This document shows, in pieces, positions 40,564-51,700 of a stretch of DNA of 55,034 bases. The notes under the pieces were generated by a model that saw only the letters and a list, made by a program, of their open reading frames with translations, made no database searches and was not told the origin of the DNA. How positions within the stretch are numbered: position 1 is the first letter of the stretch; every line of letters begins with the position of its first letter. This stretch comes from a virus. A program made the translations under genes and the position numbers. The DNA lies in IMG/VR virus record IMGVR_UViG_3300022074_000051, positions 1 to 55,034 of that record; one strand, given 5' to 3'.

Positions 40564-41694
40564 TTAGTAATCTAATCTAACTCGAAGAGTAAACTCCTGG
40601 GATGGTGTCTTTTTAAGTGGTTCTGATAGTTTTGCAACAGCCATCAACTCGTTAGCAGCAGAGTATAGTCCTATAGTTGTGATATAAGCAATGGGATCAT
40701 CTGTTGCTCTTTCTTTGACTCGTATCTTAGATGAGCTAAGGTAAGTTGGATTGGAAGAGTAGTTAAACTCGTTGTGGTTAGCTCGACAGAAATAGATTGT
40801 AGAGTTAAGTTCAGTGGTGTTATTGAACGACAGATTGTATATTCTGTTTCTAAAGTTATCAGATGAGCCGGTTATTAGAGAACCGGTCAAAACAGCATTT
40901 AGCTTTTCAGCAGTAGTGCTAGGACCGGACATTGAAATGTTGTGATAAGTATCATTTAAGATTCCACCCTCTGTTGCGGTATTGAAAATAGAACCACTAA
41001 TCACAGCAATACCTGCTTGATAATAAATTAAACCAACAGGAAACCTTCTATTAGCAGATAGCATCTGAGGGTTCAGGCCATTGTTAGCTGTGGTTCCATG
41101 TGTGGAGGCTGTAGCGAATAGAACTCCGTACTCACCTGCTGGTGAATTAACAAAGAATCCAGTAGAGCCGCTAAAGTCAGTAATAAGAAGCCTTCGATCA
41201 AATACTGAGCCATTTTGTGAATACGCTGGGAGCATTCCTAACTCTAGATTGAACGAACCTTTTTTGATTTCATCTTTTACTAAAAGACGAGAAAATGGAA
41301 GTATGAACACTTCCTGTAGTTTATCACCACCGGCAAGAATGTTTCCGTCGGCATCAAAGTCTAAAACTGAACCTGTGACATCATAGCCAACTAAAATCTG
41401 TGCCATCTGATTGTAGATGTTCTTCTTTTTCTTGTTTTGCACATTTGTCGTATTGAAGAGGCCGGAATTAGTTCCAAAACCTGTTGTGATATCAAAAATG
41501 TGATTTGCTGAGGAACTTAGAAACGGATAGTCGTATATTGTCTGAAACATGCCATGGGCATGAAATTTGACATTCGCATCAGCGTAAGTCCCAGAAACTA
41601 TCGAACCGGTCAAGGGTATAGCTTCGTGTAGTAAGGTGCGCGTGGAAACGACATCGTTTGCACCAAGTGTTTTAAATGCTCCAATATTAGCCAT
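40564..41694 (-). CDS. Structural protein of paralogous pair (376 residues)
   Basis: Paralogue of the 39112 protein, shown by the shared C-terminal KxTPSQEFTLRVRLDY end and the EFNYSSNPTYLSSSKIRV element. Central sequences such as LINMGFGTNSGLFN differ more. VIFILPFSRLLVKDEIKKGSFNLELGM and FYQAGIAVISGSIFNT-type strands suggest a beta-rich virion protein. It is followed by 24 bases containing a late-type motif. No function beyond structural can be assigned. Confidence 0.7.
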   Translation of the reverse strand: MANIGAFKTLGANDVVSTRTLLHEAIPLTGSIVSGTYADANVKFHAHGMFQTIYDYPFLSSSANHIFDITTGFGTNSGLFNTTNVQNKKKKNIYNQMAQILVGYDVTGSVLDFDADGNILAGGDKLQEVFILPFSRLLVKDEIKKGSFNLELGMLPAYSQNGSVFDRRLLITDFSGSTGFFVNSPAGEYGVLFATASTHGTTANNGLNPQMLSANRRFPVGLIYYQAGIAVISGSIFNTATEGGILNDTYHNISMSGPSTTAEKLNAVLTGSLITGSSDNFRNRIYNLSFNNTTELNSTIYFCRANHNEFNYSSNPTYLSSSKIRVKERATDDPIAYITTIGLYSAANELMAVAKLSEPLKKTPSQEFTLRVRLDY

Positions 41695-41707
41695 GTTTTA
41701 TCTCTCT

Positions 41708-42664
41708 TTAAGTTGCTTTAAATTTTACAAATCTAACTGGTACGTCAATGGTGTATCCTGTGGATATACCTGTAATCCTTACGTTAGAATCTATGTGATA
41801 CACTTCCGTACTCGTACCGTCACGTGCGCCTAATCTTGAAGTGCTACCTATCTCTGTAAATAAGAAGGTACTTGTATTTAGCTCCAAAGAAGCTGCAATT
41901 TTAAACTCTAGGATAGTGCCACGAGGACCAGCGATCACTTGTCCAGTTGTGGCATTAAGTCTGTCTGTGTTCTCTCTTACTATACCGTCCTCTTGTGTTA
42001 CGTTATAGAATGCTATATCATCATCATCGATGTAATCCAAAGAGACGCTAGTTCCTGTTGTGGTTGCAATTGCTCCAAGCCTATTGTCAATTTGAATTGT
42101 GTAACTGCTTTCAATCATATCCGGATTGGTCTGGGCCAAATTTTGCTGGAATGAAATAGCTGTTGTGTCAAGCCCCTGATCGAGCCTAATGGCTGTACCT
42201 CCAGCCACTGTTTGTCCGTGCATTATACCAGTGACTTCATTGCCATTGCTGTCAAAACCAATTCCGTTTTGCGTGGAATCACTTCCATTGTCATTTTCAG
42301 TGAGACCATCGACAGCAACAATAAAAGAACCAGAAGCATGTCTTTGGTTAGATGATGCCACTTCGTTCAGCTTGACCACTGGTAGGTATAGTAAATCTAA
42401 ATTTTCATAGGTTACAAGCTTTGATTTCATTGATACTGCATTATCTGTGAATGCTTCTAAGATTGGTGTTTGTAAGATCTCAATATCATAATACGCTGAA
42501 CCATTTGTGTTGGTTGAGTCATACAGAGCATAGTCTATCTCCTCATCACCAACGGCAAACTTAACAATCTGAAAAGAACCGTCTCCTTTTGAAAGAACCT
42601 TTCTCCCATGATCGGTTAAAACGGCATCTAATATGATGTCACCGCTATTATCTAAAAAGCCCAT
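41708..42664 (-). CDS. Baseplate-type structural protein with LTxxGR-LSKG start
   Basis: 318 residues. The N-terminus GDIILDAVLTDHGRKVLSKG, then FQIVKFAVGDEEIDYALYD, matches the start of the 47702 protein (VLDIQLTPYGRHLLSKG, YYSFLDEDVLYD). This N-terminal domain is shared with several T4-like structural proteins from memory. The C-terminal part is beta-rich and ends GYTIDVPVRFVKFKAT. Hydrophobic strand pattern with Asn/Thr/Gly insertions. It is the third of seven consecutive structural genes. Function is inferred from context. Confidence 0.7.
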   Translation of the reverse strand: MGFLDNSGDIILDAVLTDHGRKVLSKGDGSFQIVKFAVGDEEIDYALYDSTNTNGSAYYDIEILQTPILEAFTDNAVSMKSKLVTYENLDLLYLPVVKLNEVASSNQRHASGSFIVAVDGLTENDNGSDSTQNGIGFDSNGNEVTGIMHGQTVAGGTAIRLDQGLDTTAISFQQNLAQTNPDMIESSYTIQIDNRLGAIATTTGTSVSLDYIDDDDIAFYNVTQEDGIVRENTDRLNATTGQVIAGPRGTILEFKIAASLELNTSTFLFTEIGSTSRLGARDGTSTEVYHIDSNVRITGISTGYTIDVPVRFVKFKAT

Positions 42665-42685
42665 AGTTGTATCTCCTAGTCTATA

Positions 42686-42694
42686 ATAAGTAGT
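42686..42694 (-). promoter_or_regulatory. Degenerate late promoter motif (ACTACTTAT)
   Basis: The coding strand reads AAAACTACTTATTATAG, 22-30 bases before ATG 42664, one change from the common motif. A TTGACA sits upstream at 42714-42709 without a matching -10 at 16-18 bases. Confidence 0.3.
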
Positions 42695-42710
42695 TTTTGA
42701 TGCATTTTTG

Positions 42711-44681
42711 TCAATTATTATGATTTTTATTCAAAATGAATTTTAAATTTAAATCTAATTTACGACCTGTATCTCTTGATGTAAGCCTCACTTTAAACCT
42801 TATACCTTGATTTGTTTCAACTCCATTAAGCTTGGTGTACCACATTTTCTCACCAACAACCCCCAATGTTGGAATTGGATCGCTGTCTGAATATTGGGCA
42901 AAGGTTCCACCATTTAATTGAGCAGAGTCAAATGAAGACTGGTTTAAAGAGGGGACAATCTGTAATAACCTAGACATTGTCTTGTCTAATTTATACTTGT
43001 CTTGATTTGGTTTAGCAAAACCAACAACATTTGCATGTAAAAATGTTTCATCTGCATCTCTGGTTTTTTCAATCTGCCATATTGGTGACGGATTTGATGG
43101 ATACCCATAAGCGTTTATGGCTCTAAAAACATAATAGTATTTTTTAAACGGCACAATGGAGTCCGTTAGGGTTGCTAATGTTCCGCCAAATGGGGCTTGA
43201 ATTCTAGTAACAGTTGAATTTGTGGCTATGTTTTGATATGGATTACCATCAGGTCCTTGTTGGGGTTGTGTTTCCATTTTGTATATTTCGAAATCCCCTG
43301 CTTGTGATTCATAGGTAAATTTATCTTTTTCTCTTGTTATATCATACTCGGACTCTCTTTGATCAAAATCAGCCTTTTCTGATTCAAATAGGCCAAAGAA
43401 TTCTGGTGGGTTTTCTGAGTTTGCAGATAGGTTTAAATTTATCTTTATTTTATTTTTTGAATCTTTTACATTTGAAAAGCTTACCTGCGGTACTGGTAAA
43501 CTCGGCTGTTCAATTTTACACGTCTGTTCAAAGATTGGAACCTTAAGTAGCCAATATTCGGGCACTCCGTCTTGTATCCGCCCAGCCATCACATAGGCAT
43601 AAAATTCATACCTATATCTATTTCCTGAGCCTACATGAACTTGTGTATCAAATACTTTGACGCTATTGTTTCCAAAATTTCCAATCCAGAATGATTGTTT
43701 TTTACCGTTACTTCCTCTACCGCCACCTACTTTGTACTTTTGTATTTCAAAGAAAAGGTACTCATCTCCGCTGAGATTTGGGTGGTTGAATGTGCCTAAA
43801 TTACTTATTTTTTGTCTTAAATTTAAATAATAAAGAGATTTATTCGAATCAAAAATAGAATCAGTTATGGGAGCAATGTGTGTATAAAACAGTCCCTCAT
43901 CGGTGTTTACTGCTCTTTGAGTTAAGCTGTCGTCAGGGTTGTCGCCACCCCAGAGTTTCCAACCTTCAAGCGTTTGCTCTCCAAAAGTAAAATTGGTCGG
44001 ATCTGGCATGTCATTGACAAAATCTGATATTAAATGGTAGTATCCAAAAGCGTTCTGTAAACGGTATTGTAAAGAATTTACGGAGGTGTTGTTTTTGGCA
44101 AACCTTCTAGATAAACCAGGACCTCCAAGTGAAATTTCTACGTATTGAGGAAAGTATTTTGACTGATTGCCGACACGGACGGTAGAATGAGCACGATTTA
44201 TCATTCCTCCATTCGCTAAGACAATGTTACTAAATTCATCTGTATATTCAGTATTACGCTCCGATATTTCATAGGGAATAACTGAGCCGCCCTGATTACC
44301 GTACCCTGTGAATATTAGCCTTGGATTTGTGTTGGAGTTCTCGTTTCCAGAGTCAATAATTCCACCCTTTAACATGTTAAAACCTGGTGTTGAGTAAACC
44401 TCCTCTATCTCATCGCATTCTTGAAAGACCTCACTATATGGCGTTGGCAATAATCTCTCATCTTTTCCAGAAAAAGCATCATTGTATCTTTTAGCTATAT
44501 AATTGAATTCTGGTCTTAAAACGTGTTCAAATTCAAATCTACCACTTGAAGTGTTAGCAAGACCCCCAAAAAGCACACTAGACCCCAATTTCGGTGTAGA
44601 CTCTGTGGACGGCGCTCCATCAAGTAACCTGCTACTATTGACTTTAAAATTAAAATTGTTACCTAAATATCTAATAGCCAC
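42711..44681 (-). CDS. Large structural protein (656 residues), GTG start
   Basis: The start is GTG 44681 (AIRYLGNNFNFKVNSSRLLDG). The AGGAGG-type ribosome site lies 8 bases upstream within the glycine codons that end the 44671 gene, and the two genes overlap by 11 bases. The central part is beta-rich with LPVPQVSFSNVKDSKNKIKI and YYYVFRAINAYGYPSNPSPIWQI, which resembles a fibronectin-type III domain (near residues 430-560). The C-terminus (IRFKVRLTSRDTGRKLDLNL) resembles the ends of the neighbouring structural proteins. Probably a baseplate or tail surface protein. Confidence 0.72.
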   Translation of the reverse strand: MAIRYLGNNFNFKVNSSRLLDGAPSTESTPKLGSSVLFGGLANTSSGRFEFEHVLRPEFNYIAKRYNDAFSGKDERLLPTPYSEVFQECDEIEEVYSTPGFNMLKGGIIDSGNENSNTNPRLIFTGYGNQGGSVIPYEISERNTEYTDEFSNIVLANGGMINRAHSTVRVGNQSKYFPQYVEISLGGPGLSRRFAKNNTSVNSLQYRLQNAFGYYHLISDFVNDMPDPTNFTFGEQTLEGWKLWGGDNPDDSLTQRAVNTDEGLFYTHIAPITDSIFDSNKSLYYLNLRQKISNLGTFNHPNLSGDEYLFFEIQKYKVGGGRGSNGKKQSFWIGNFGNNSVKVFDTQVHVGSGNRYRYEFYAYVMAGRIQDGVPEYWLLKVPIFEQTCKIEQPSLPVPQVSFSNVKDSKNKIKINLNLSANSENPPEFFGLFESEKADFDQRESEYDITREKDKFTYESQAGDFEIYKMETQPQQGPDGNPYQNIATNSTVTRIQAPFGGTLATLTDSIVPFKKYYYVFRAINAYGYPSNPSPIWQIEKTRDADETFLHANVVGFAKPNQDKYKLDKTMSRLLQIVPSLNQSSFDSAQLNGGTFAQYSDSDPIPTLGVVGEKMWYTKLNGVETNQGIRFKVRLTSRDTGRKLDLNLKFILNKNHNN

Positions 44682-47600
44682 TGCCTCCGCCTCCTGTTCT
44701 TACTGGTGTGCTTCTTGCTTGTTGTTGGGACGCTGGCCTTTGTTGCCTCTGTCGTTGGGGTGCTGGTCTTTGTTGTGCCTGCCGTTGAGGAGCTGGTCTT
44801 TGTTGTCTTTGTTGTTGAGGAGTTGGTTGCTGCTGGCTACGCTGAGGTGGTCCTTGGGTATTGTTTGAACGTTTGCTTTGCATAATCTGTTTTTTTTGTT
44901 CATCTATTTCTTTTTTACTTTTTCTTCTCTGCATTTCATTTTGTTCCTGTCGTTGTCTGCTTTTCTTGGAAGCAGCAACAAGGGCCCCTTTTGGTGGTGG
45001 AGCTTGTTTTGGTATATGCCGCTTTCTTTCTTTAGGCTCTATATTGTCTGTGTTTCTTAAATACTCACTTTGGTAATATCTTCTTTGCCTTGACGTTTGT
45101 AAATTACTATCCAATCTGTTTCTAAACTGAAATTGTCCAACGTTTCTTGTCTTTTTAAATACAAAATCATCCGGCACTATTACAAAAAACGAATTTATCA
45201 CTGTGAAATCTTCAAAGTTGTTTGTGTTTTTCAAACGTGGTTCCTCATAAGTTACCAAGCGACAGAATAAAACCTCATCAGTTGGAGATTGAGAATTGTA
45301 CTCTCGCAGCAATGGTGCACCAATTAATACTCTATCGTTGCTATCTGACTGGTATGAATTATAGTATACAATCTTTTGCAAATTAAAGAAAGCTGCGTCT
45401 GCTGTAAACGGGCGATTGTTGAACAATTCAGCTTCAGAACCAAACGTGTCCGCAATCTGTTGTTTGTTAAACAACGTCCGTATCTGAAATGGGGTTCTGA
45501 GGGCTTCTTGATTGGTTTTGTTTGCAAAATAATTTTGCTCACTGGTTGGACTTAGCACACTTTGTGTTTCTCTTTGTTGCTTTGTTTGCGAGCCCATCTT
45601 TCTTAAAATTGTTTTGTTTGGCTTTGTTGAACTTATTTGTTCTTCAAACAAATCAACATCATTAGTAAAATTAGTTCCCGTTCCAAGATTTTTTTCTGCT
45701 CTGCTTTTATTCGCAGACGGTTCTTCAAACAGTTCTACATGTAAATTTTTACCAAATAAAGAGCCAAGGTTCGGTTCTAGCTTGCTAGTTGCTACATCTC
45801 TTAGCTTTTCCTCGTTCAGTTTTTCTATTGCACCAAATGTGGTGTTTTTGTTTCTATTCGATATTGTCAAAGGGCTTAAATATGATGAATCGTATGCATC
45901 ATCATTAGCAGCAGATATTCGACTAGGGTCTCTAAACAACTCTGGTTGTAATTCAAACGATAGGCTTTGGAATTTTTGCTTCTCATTGTCAACTATGTTT
46001 CTAAATTGGGTTTGAGTAAAAACAGGAACAGGAAATGCTTGGTTGTTAATTTGTCTAAAATAGGATATTGCCTTCGGGCTTTTACGATATTTGATATTGT
46101 ATTTCTTTATTATGGAGTATTCACGTATACGACCACCTTTAGATCCAGCTGGTTCCGTGTTATCTCCATTATTTGCTCTGAGTGAGTACGTTGTTACAAA
46201 CTGATTCAGTACCCTATTAAACTGATTAATAAAGTATTCAACAGACTCTGGTGTGCAGGTCTTTGGTGACATATTCTCAAACGCTCTGTCTGTCTCGAAG
46301 GACGTTACGCTTTCATTCATTTTTTCTACTAATGTTTTGATTTTCATAAAAATATCAACTGGTGAATACCAAATATTTGTTTTGTTCTCGAAATCTGTTA
46401 CCAATGCTAGTTTATTAAATGTCTTAGTTTCCCTAGAGTAATACTTGCTACTAAATATCTTCGCCCTATAATCAGACAATTTTCTTTTTTGTGTTTTGGC
46501 TTGAATAAGCAAATCTTCTAAATATTTTTCAAATGGATCATCTAGTTCAACATAGGCTGTCACATCTGATATCTCTTTTGAATTTAGTTGAAATGCAATA
46601 GTTCTTACGGTCGGAGTGTCATCAAATTCTATTTCTGCGACACGGGAGAACAATATCGAATTGGCCTTCCTAGACAAGCTCTTTCGAGGAGATGAACTGT
46701 AGGAGTCCATATAATAATACGCTTCAATTAATTTAGAGTTGTTGTCTTTTGTTGAAAATGCTGTTCTGACTCTCTTGGTTTCATCTTGGTATGTCACTTT
46801 CAGTTTTTTAATACTAATATTCTGAGCAATAGAATTAAAAACTGCTTGATTGTACTGCTTCAATGTGCCTGAGTATTTGCCAATGTTCATCATAATCTGT
46901 TTGGTGTTAAAAGAGAACATGAGATTCGCAATACCGTTTTGACCTTGGCTGTGCTCTAGACTTGAAAAGAAATATTTATCTGTTTGCTTTAGACTATCGG
47001 GTGTGTTTTGTATTTCGCTAGGTTTTGTTTCTCTATAATCTTTTATTTTAAAATTTCTAGATAGCACTTTTTCAAGGACGGTGTGTGGTGATGAAACATG
47101 AAACGAGCCAACCATAGGGACGCCCTCATGTTTATGGATCGGCCCAGTCCAGATTTGTTTAGTCAGAGGATCTACGTAATAGAATGAGTTTTTAGATACC
47201 ACACCGTCTATCATTACAGACTCTGCGGCACTTGGTCCGATAGATGATGCGTCTCGTTTCATAATACAGGCTGAAAATGCATAAGTGTCTATTTGACTGT
47301 TTAATGTGACTTGTTTTTTTATCTTTATTTTCGTTACCTTGTCCATTCTTAGCTTGGATATATCTAGCCTCGGCAGGTCTAAATACTCTACTTTCAGATT
47401 GCCCAGAGGTTGCTGGTCGCGTATGTACAAATGTTGTTGAGTCTCGGTCTCTAAAGCCAAGAAAGCGCTAAAAGTCTGTTGATTGTAAAAATTTACAAAT
47501 CTAACAGCATACGGTGTGCTACTTTCGTTTGCGTATTGAAAAACAGGACGGTTTGGTCTCTCTAGAGAATTGTTGAAACACATATCAACCTTTACTCTCA

Positions 47601-47700
47601 CACCAGCATTTTCATTTGAATCATGAGAATCTTCAATAGATATGTTTTCAACATAAATATTTGGTATACCTTCTCGACCTAATATATCTTTATCATACAT
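44671..47700 (-). CDS. Large structural protein with Gln/Pro/Arg-rich tail (1009 residues)
   Basis: The opening (MYDKDILGREGIPNIYVENI) and a long alpha/beta body contain repeated SSPRKSLSRKANSILF and VLEKVLSRNFKIKDY type stretches. From about residue 900 it becomes basic and coiled (KKSRQRQEQNEMQRRKSKKE), then a strongly repetitive QQQPTPQQQRQQRPAPQRQ type segment ends in GGGGSGY. The tail is probably disordered. No known family is evident. The next gene starts within its last codons. It is likely a baseplate wedge or tail appendage protein, and the tail may bind nucleic acid or another virion part. Confidence 0.72.
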   Translation of the reverse strand: MYDKDILGREGIPNIYVENISIEDSHDSNENAGVRVKVDMCFNNSLERPNRPVFQYANESSTPYAVRFVNFYNQQTFSAFLALETETQQHLYIRDQQPLGNLKVEYLDLPRLDISKLRMDKVTKIKIKKQVTLNSQIDTYAFSACIMKRDASSIGPSAAESVMIDGVVSKNSFYYVDPLTKQIWTGPIHKHEGVPMVGSFHVSSPHTVLEKVLSRNFKIKDYRETKPSEIQNTPDSLKQTDKYFFSSLEHSQGQNGIANLMFSFNTKQIMMNIGKYSGTLKQYNQAVFNSIAQNISIKKLKVTYQDETKRVRTAFSTKDNNSKLIEAYYYMDSYSSSPRKSLSRKANSILFSRVAEIEFDDTPTVRTIAFQLNSKEISDVTAYVELDDPFEKYLEDLLIQAKTQKRKLSDYRAKIFSSKYYSRETKTFNKLALVTDFENKTNIWYSPVDIFMKIKTLVEKMNESVTSFETDRAFENMSPKTCTPESVEYFINQFNRVLNQFVTTYSLRANNGDNTEPAGSKGGRIREYSIIKKYNIKYRKSPKAISYFRQINNQAFPVPVFTQTQFRNIVDNEKQKFQSLSFELQPELFRDPSRISAANDDAYDSSYLSPLTISNRNKNTTFGAIEKLNEEKLRDVATSKLEPNLGSLFGKNLHVELFEEPSANKSRAEKNLGTGTNFTNDVDLFEEQISSTKPNKTILRKMGSQTKQQRETQSVLSPTSEQNYFANKTNQEALRTPFQIRTLFNKQQIADTFGSEAELFNNRPFTADAAFFNLQKIVYYNSYQSDSNDRVLIGAPLLREYNSQSPTDEVLFCRLVTYEEPRLKNTNNFEDFTVINSFFVIVPDDFVFKKTRNVGQFQFRNRLDSNLQTSRQRRYYQSEYLRNTDNIEPKERKRHIPKQAPPPKGALVAASKKSRQRQEQNEMQRRKSKKEIDEQKKQIMQSKRSNNTQGPPQRSQQQPTPQQQRQQRPAPQRQAQQRPAPQRQRQQRPASQQQARSTPVRTGGGGSGY

Positions 47701-47701
47701 G

Positions 47702-48775
47702 TTATGTGCTCACTATATCATCATCACAAGGATCTTCTTCACAATCATCACTGCTAGATGGATTTGGAGGAACAGAGCCAGTGGTCTGTGCTAGGATGTC
47801 AGGACAAACAACGTTATAATCATTAACATACAATCCTCGACTTTCAAGTTCAGAAATCCCCAGACATATATCATATTGCGGTATTTCTTCATCCACTCTT
47901 AAATCAAAGTAATATTCGACCACGTTTGGATCATCAGCTATTAAAGGCTCTGGTTCGTCATCAAAGAAAATATCTTTCTCTACCCTATAGTTTTTTCCAA
48001 TCGTTCTGTTTAGAAATTTGAGCGGTAGAAGTTTATCCTTGTTTGTTTCATCGTACTTGAACACTTGAATATCAAAAGCTTCGTCGTGTACAAAGCCATT
48101 TTTTTCAAGCAAATCTATGATAACCTGATCATCGGAGATGTCCAAATATGTATTACCAGCGGTTCTACTACTCACCGATTGTAAGTTGGCGCTCGAACCC
48201 GCTTGGCTGGCTTCGACACCTATTTCCTTCACCTGAATGTCGTAAACAACCTCGCAGTCAATTTGTGGAATGTGTACCACTGATGCCGATGGTGAAGGTA
48301 TACCTGTGTTATTGGGCAAAGAAGATGTGTGGTTGATTGCTGACGCTATCTCCCCTCTGATCATCTTGGCACTCCAGCGAGGTGCCTTATCAGTTCCATG
48401 CTTCGACGTCCCAATTGTGTTTTGTAGAAATCTAGTATTGGCATCACTGGCTGGTCTGAAATTATTTGAATAGATATTGTTATAGTCTTCTATCTTAACT
48501 TGGTTTCTAGAAAGCTCTATGGTTTCGCTATCTACTAACTCAGTTTCCACTGAATTGAAGGTTGTCATTGGCTTTAAAGATGGTGTTTCATCAATAATTC
48601 TTGTTTTTATCGCTGAATTGTTTTCTGTGAAGGAAATGTGAGAAGAATCATATAACACATCTTCATCCAAAAAAGAATAGTATTTTGGCATAAGTTTGCC
48701 TTTAGACAACAAATGTCTTCCATATGGTGTTAGCTGTATGTCTAAAACATCTTCTTTTTTATCAAAAAATGGCAT
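47702..48775 (-). CDS. Structural protein with LTxxGR-LSKG start (357 residues)
   Basis: The N-terminal 45 residues (KEDVLDIQLTPYGRHLLSKG, then YYSFLDEDVLYDSSHISF) match the start of the 41708 protein. The middle contains DKAPRWSAKMIRGEIASAIN and VVHIPQIDCEVVYDIQV. The end is acidic (DDCEEDPCDDDIVST) with clustered Cys, perhaps for metal binding. Its ATG overlaps the giant 48775 gene stop (TAATG). It is probably a partner of the neighbouring baseplate-type proteins. Confidence 0.7.
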   Translation of the reverse strand: MPFFDKKEDVLDIQLTPYGRHLLSKGKLMPKYYSFLDEDVLYDSSHISFTENNSAIKTRIIDETPSLKPMTTFNSVETELVDSETIELSRNQVKIEDYNNIYSNNFRPASDANTRFLQNTIGTSKHGTDKAPRWSAKMIRGEIASAINHTSSLPNNTGIPSPSASVVHIPQIDCEVVYDIQVKEIGVEASQAGSSANLQSVSSRTAGNTYLDISDDQVIIDLLEKNGFVHDEAFDIQVFKYDETNKDKLLPLKFLNRTIGKNYRVEKDIFFDDEPEPLIADDPNVVEYYFDLRVDEEIPQYDICLGISELESRGLYVNDYNVVCPDILAQTTGSVPPNPSSSDDCEEDPCDDDIVST

Positions 48776-51700
48776 TACTCTGGTTTGACCTTATGTGGTT
48801 TTATAAACGCTTGATTTAACTCAATTGATTTTTCCGTGTCTATGTTTCCGAACTCAATCGACGCGTCTAACTTAATTAGTTCCACCAAGGAAAAGAAATC
48901 GTAAGGCCAGTTGTAACTTATCTTTTGTCTCTTACCCAGTGCCGTCGCTACAATCTCATCAGAAGAAATGTCCGCTCCAGATTCATTTCTTTCAAAAATC
49001 TTATCAAAGTAACTGGAAGATGCTCTCTTTTTCACTTTGAACACCATCCATCTAATGTCTGATGGCAAGTTACTGAGCGCAGTAAACTTTTGCATCTGTC
49101 CGGTTGCAGAGTCTATAAGCGGTGTGGTTCCCAAAAACTCCTGTGAGAACAATTCATGAGAGACGGTTGCTGTTGCTGTTTCGTGAGTTCTGCCTATAGT
49201 GGGCGGCAGGTTTTGCCAAATGTCAGCAAGGTCTTGTTTTGTTAGTGAGTGAGAGAACTCAAACACATACATTGCCAGAGGCTTAACAATACGATTGTTT
49301 AAAAAGTCGAACTGTGGTGGGAACACATATTTTCTAATTTGGTTTACCAAGTTTCTCACAGTTTCTCCTGCTTTCTGAGGTTCGCCATTTAAAATGTTTT
49401 TAACTTGCGCTACATCAATCTCAAAGAACACACGATCCCCATCTCTTTCTAAGAAAGGTATGGCAACAACAGCCTCCTCTATAACTTTTGAATCTTTTAT
49501 TTCTCCAACTCTCAGAGGGTCTGTTGTGAAACCACAAAGATTTAACAGCGAGCCAGTTTGGTTTGTGTTTCCACCATAAGCGCCTTCTGTCCAGTTTTTC
49601 GGTATCTCCTCTACCTGTATGAAGATACCCTCATTTGTGTTCTGCGGTATCCTACCGTACTGGTGCCACATACCAATCGGTACAGATGATGTGCCGATGT
49701 TTGGCATTGTTATTGAATCATGCGAATGGTGATTAAAATTAAGAGTTGGGGTCTCGAACTTTGACTGCATAATCCACCTGTATTTGTTCTCAAGCTGACT
49801 GTCTACTGTCACGTTGCCAACTTGCTCAATGTCTTGTCTCAAGATACCCTTAGAAAATATGTTCATTGATGAAGCAATTTGCATCGCTAACTCGTTTGTT
49901 GCAACCGTTCCGGAAGTAAACGTTCCAAATGATGCATGATTCGAGCCACTTTCATAGAATCTACAAAACTCAACAGAAGAGTGGTTTATAATTTCCGGAA
50001 GGGAATACTTCTTAGTACCATCCGGTGGCACAAAAATAATGTCAGCCCAAGCTTCTCCGTGATAATAAGGAGGAGTGTATGGGAAATTGTAGCCCAAATC
50101 TGGACCCATCATATGAACCGGCCCCAGTGTCGAAGAGGTGTTATAAGTGAACTGTACGCAACCTACTTTCTTAAATACGTTCCACTGTTCTGTCTTGAAG
50201 CCAGCCGATGCTGAGAAGTTAACAGGGGGTCCAAAGGCTGAGGGTCTAGAGTACATTGTGAATGCTTCGCCCATAGAACCAGTGTCTTGTGGGACTCCGA
50301 ACTTTATGCCAAGGTTTGATACCTCTGGTGGTTTACTACCGGTGATTGTTCTATACATCTTGAGCCTCAATGCATACACCTTGTCTCCCTCGGCGTTTCC
50401 AAAGTTTGGATCACCTTGTGGGAGAGATGCAATTGTCGTGTAGTTTTCGTTTTCCAAAAAGAAGCCACCAACTTCTGATAAGAAGTTATTCATTTGTAGT
50501 TTGTACAAGTTATTTCCTTGACCGTTCCAAATAGTTTCAGTTTGCGTGTTTCCATTTGGATCTGGTTCATTAGAAAACAATCTTGTGTTTGCCAAGTGTT
50601 TTTCTGGCTCCACAAGGGCTTCAAATGGAATCCTAGCATCGAACCTATCATTTATCATGTAGTTTATGTCGTCTGTTGTTGAAACGTTCATAGATGATGT
50701 TAAAATTGGATAGTCACATGCAATACCAGATCTTATTGTATTAAACAACACTCCGGGGCCAAACAAAGGATTTAGCAAGTATTGCTTTGGAAAGTTCTGC
50801 CCTTCGGCTATAACCCCAAAGCTACTGGTAGAAAATGTATTGTCTCCATAGGAACTGTAGAACTGTTCTGCTATTTGCACTGTTCTTTGTGCTGGATAAA
50901 ATCCATCATAAGGCAAAAACTTCTTTATAGCTTTACACTCTAGCGTTACTTTATACGGATCAAAAATTTCAGCGTGGTCTTCCTTTACTTGTGCGAAGTG
51001 TTTTAAGAAGTCTGTGTTTGTGTATACCTTATAAAAGTTATCTTGCGAGCTGTTTTTTAAAGTTTCCAGGCCTCCAGAAATTTCAAAAATGTCGTTCTTG
51101 GGCTCCAATGGTCCTTGTGATAAGTAGTGATTTATGTGATCGCTAATTTTAAACTCTGGTACGATTGAAAATTCTTTACCCAATCCTCTGAATTCTTCTG
51201 CGAATAGGTCGTACGAATCATAAAAAGGAACTTTGGAACTAGAAACAAAGGAGCCGTCAGCATCAAAAAACCCAGCTTGATTTGGAGCATCCCAGTTGGC
51301 AGTGCCCAAATAAAGATGAACGGGTATTACAGGATAAATTGTTGATGACGATAGGTTTCTAAAAAATGGATTAACAACAGACAAAGAAGATGTTATACTG
51401 TGTCTTCTAGAATAGAAACAGGATGCCGACATCTGTGCGTCGATAGTTACTGCTGCATTTAGAGACAGGTTTCTACTAAACTGTGAGTAAGAATTCTGAA
51501 GCAGCCCTCCGCCGAACTGTGAATTGAAGCCTGTTCCTCCGCCTATAGGCACTGCTGCTTCACCCGGTGATACAAAGCTTTCAATTATACCAACAGAATT
51601 TGAAACTCGCATTGCGTATGTGTCTAGGTTGTTACCTGGTGTTAATGTGAAGTCAGCGTATGATCTGTTATCGAGTCTAAAGAATTGAGTTATAGGCTCA

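Noticed and set aside
42683-42714. TTGACA with TATTAT as a sigma70 promoter
   Set aside because: The spacing is 20 bases, too long; the ACTACTTAT motif explains the site better.
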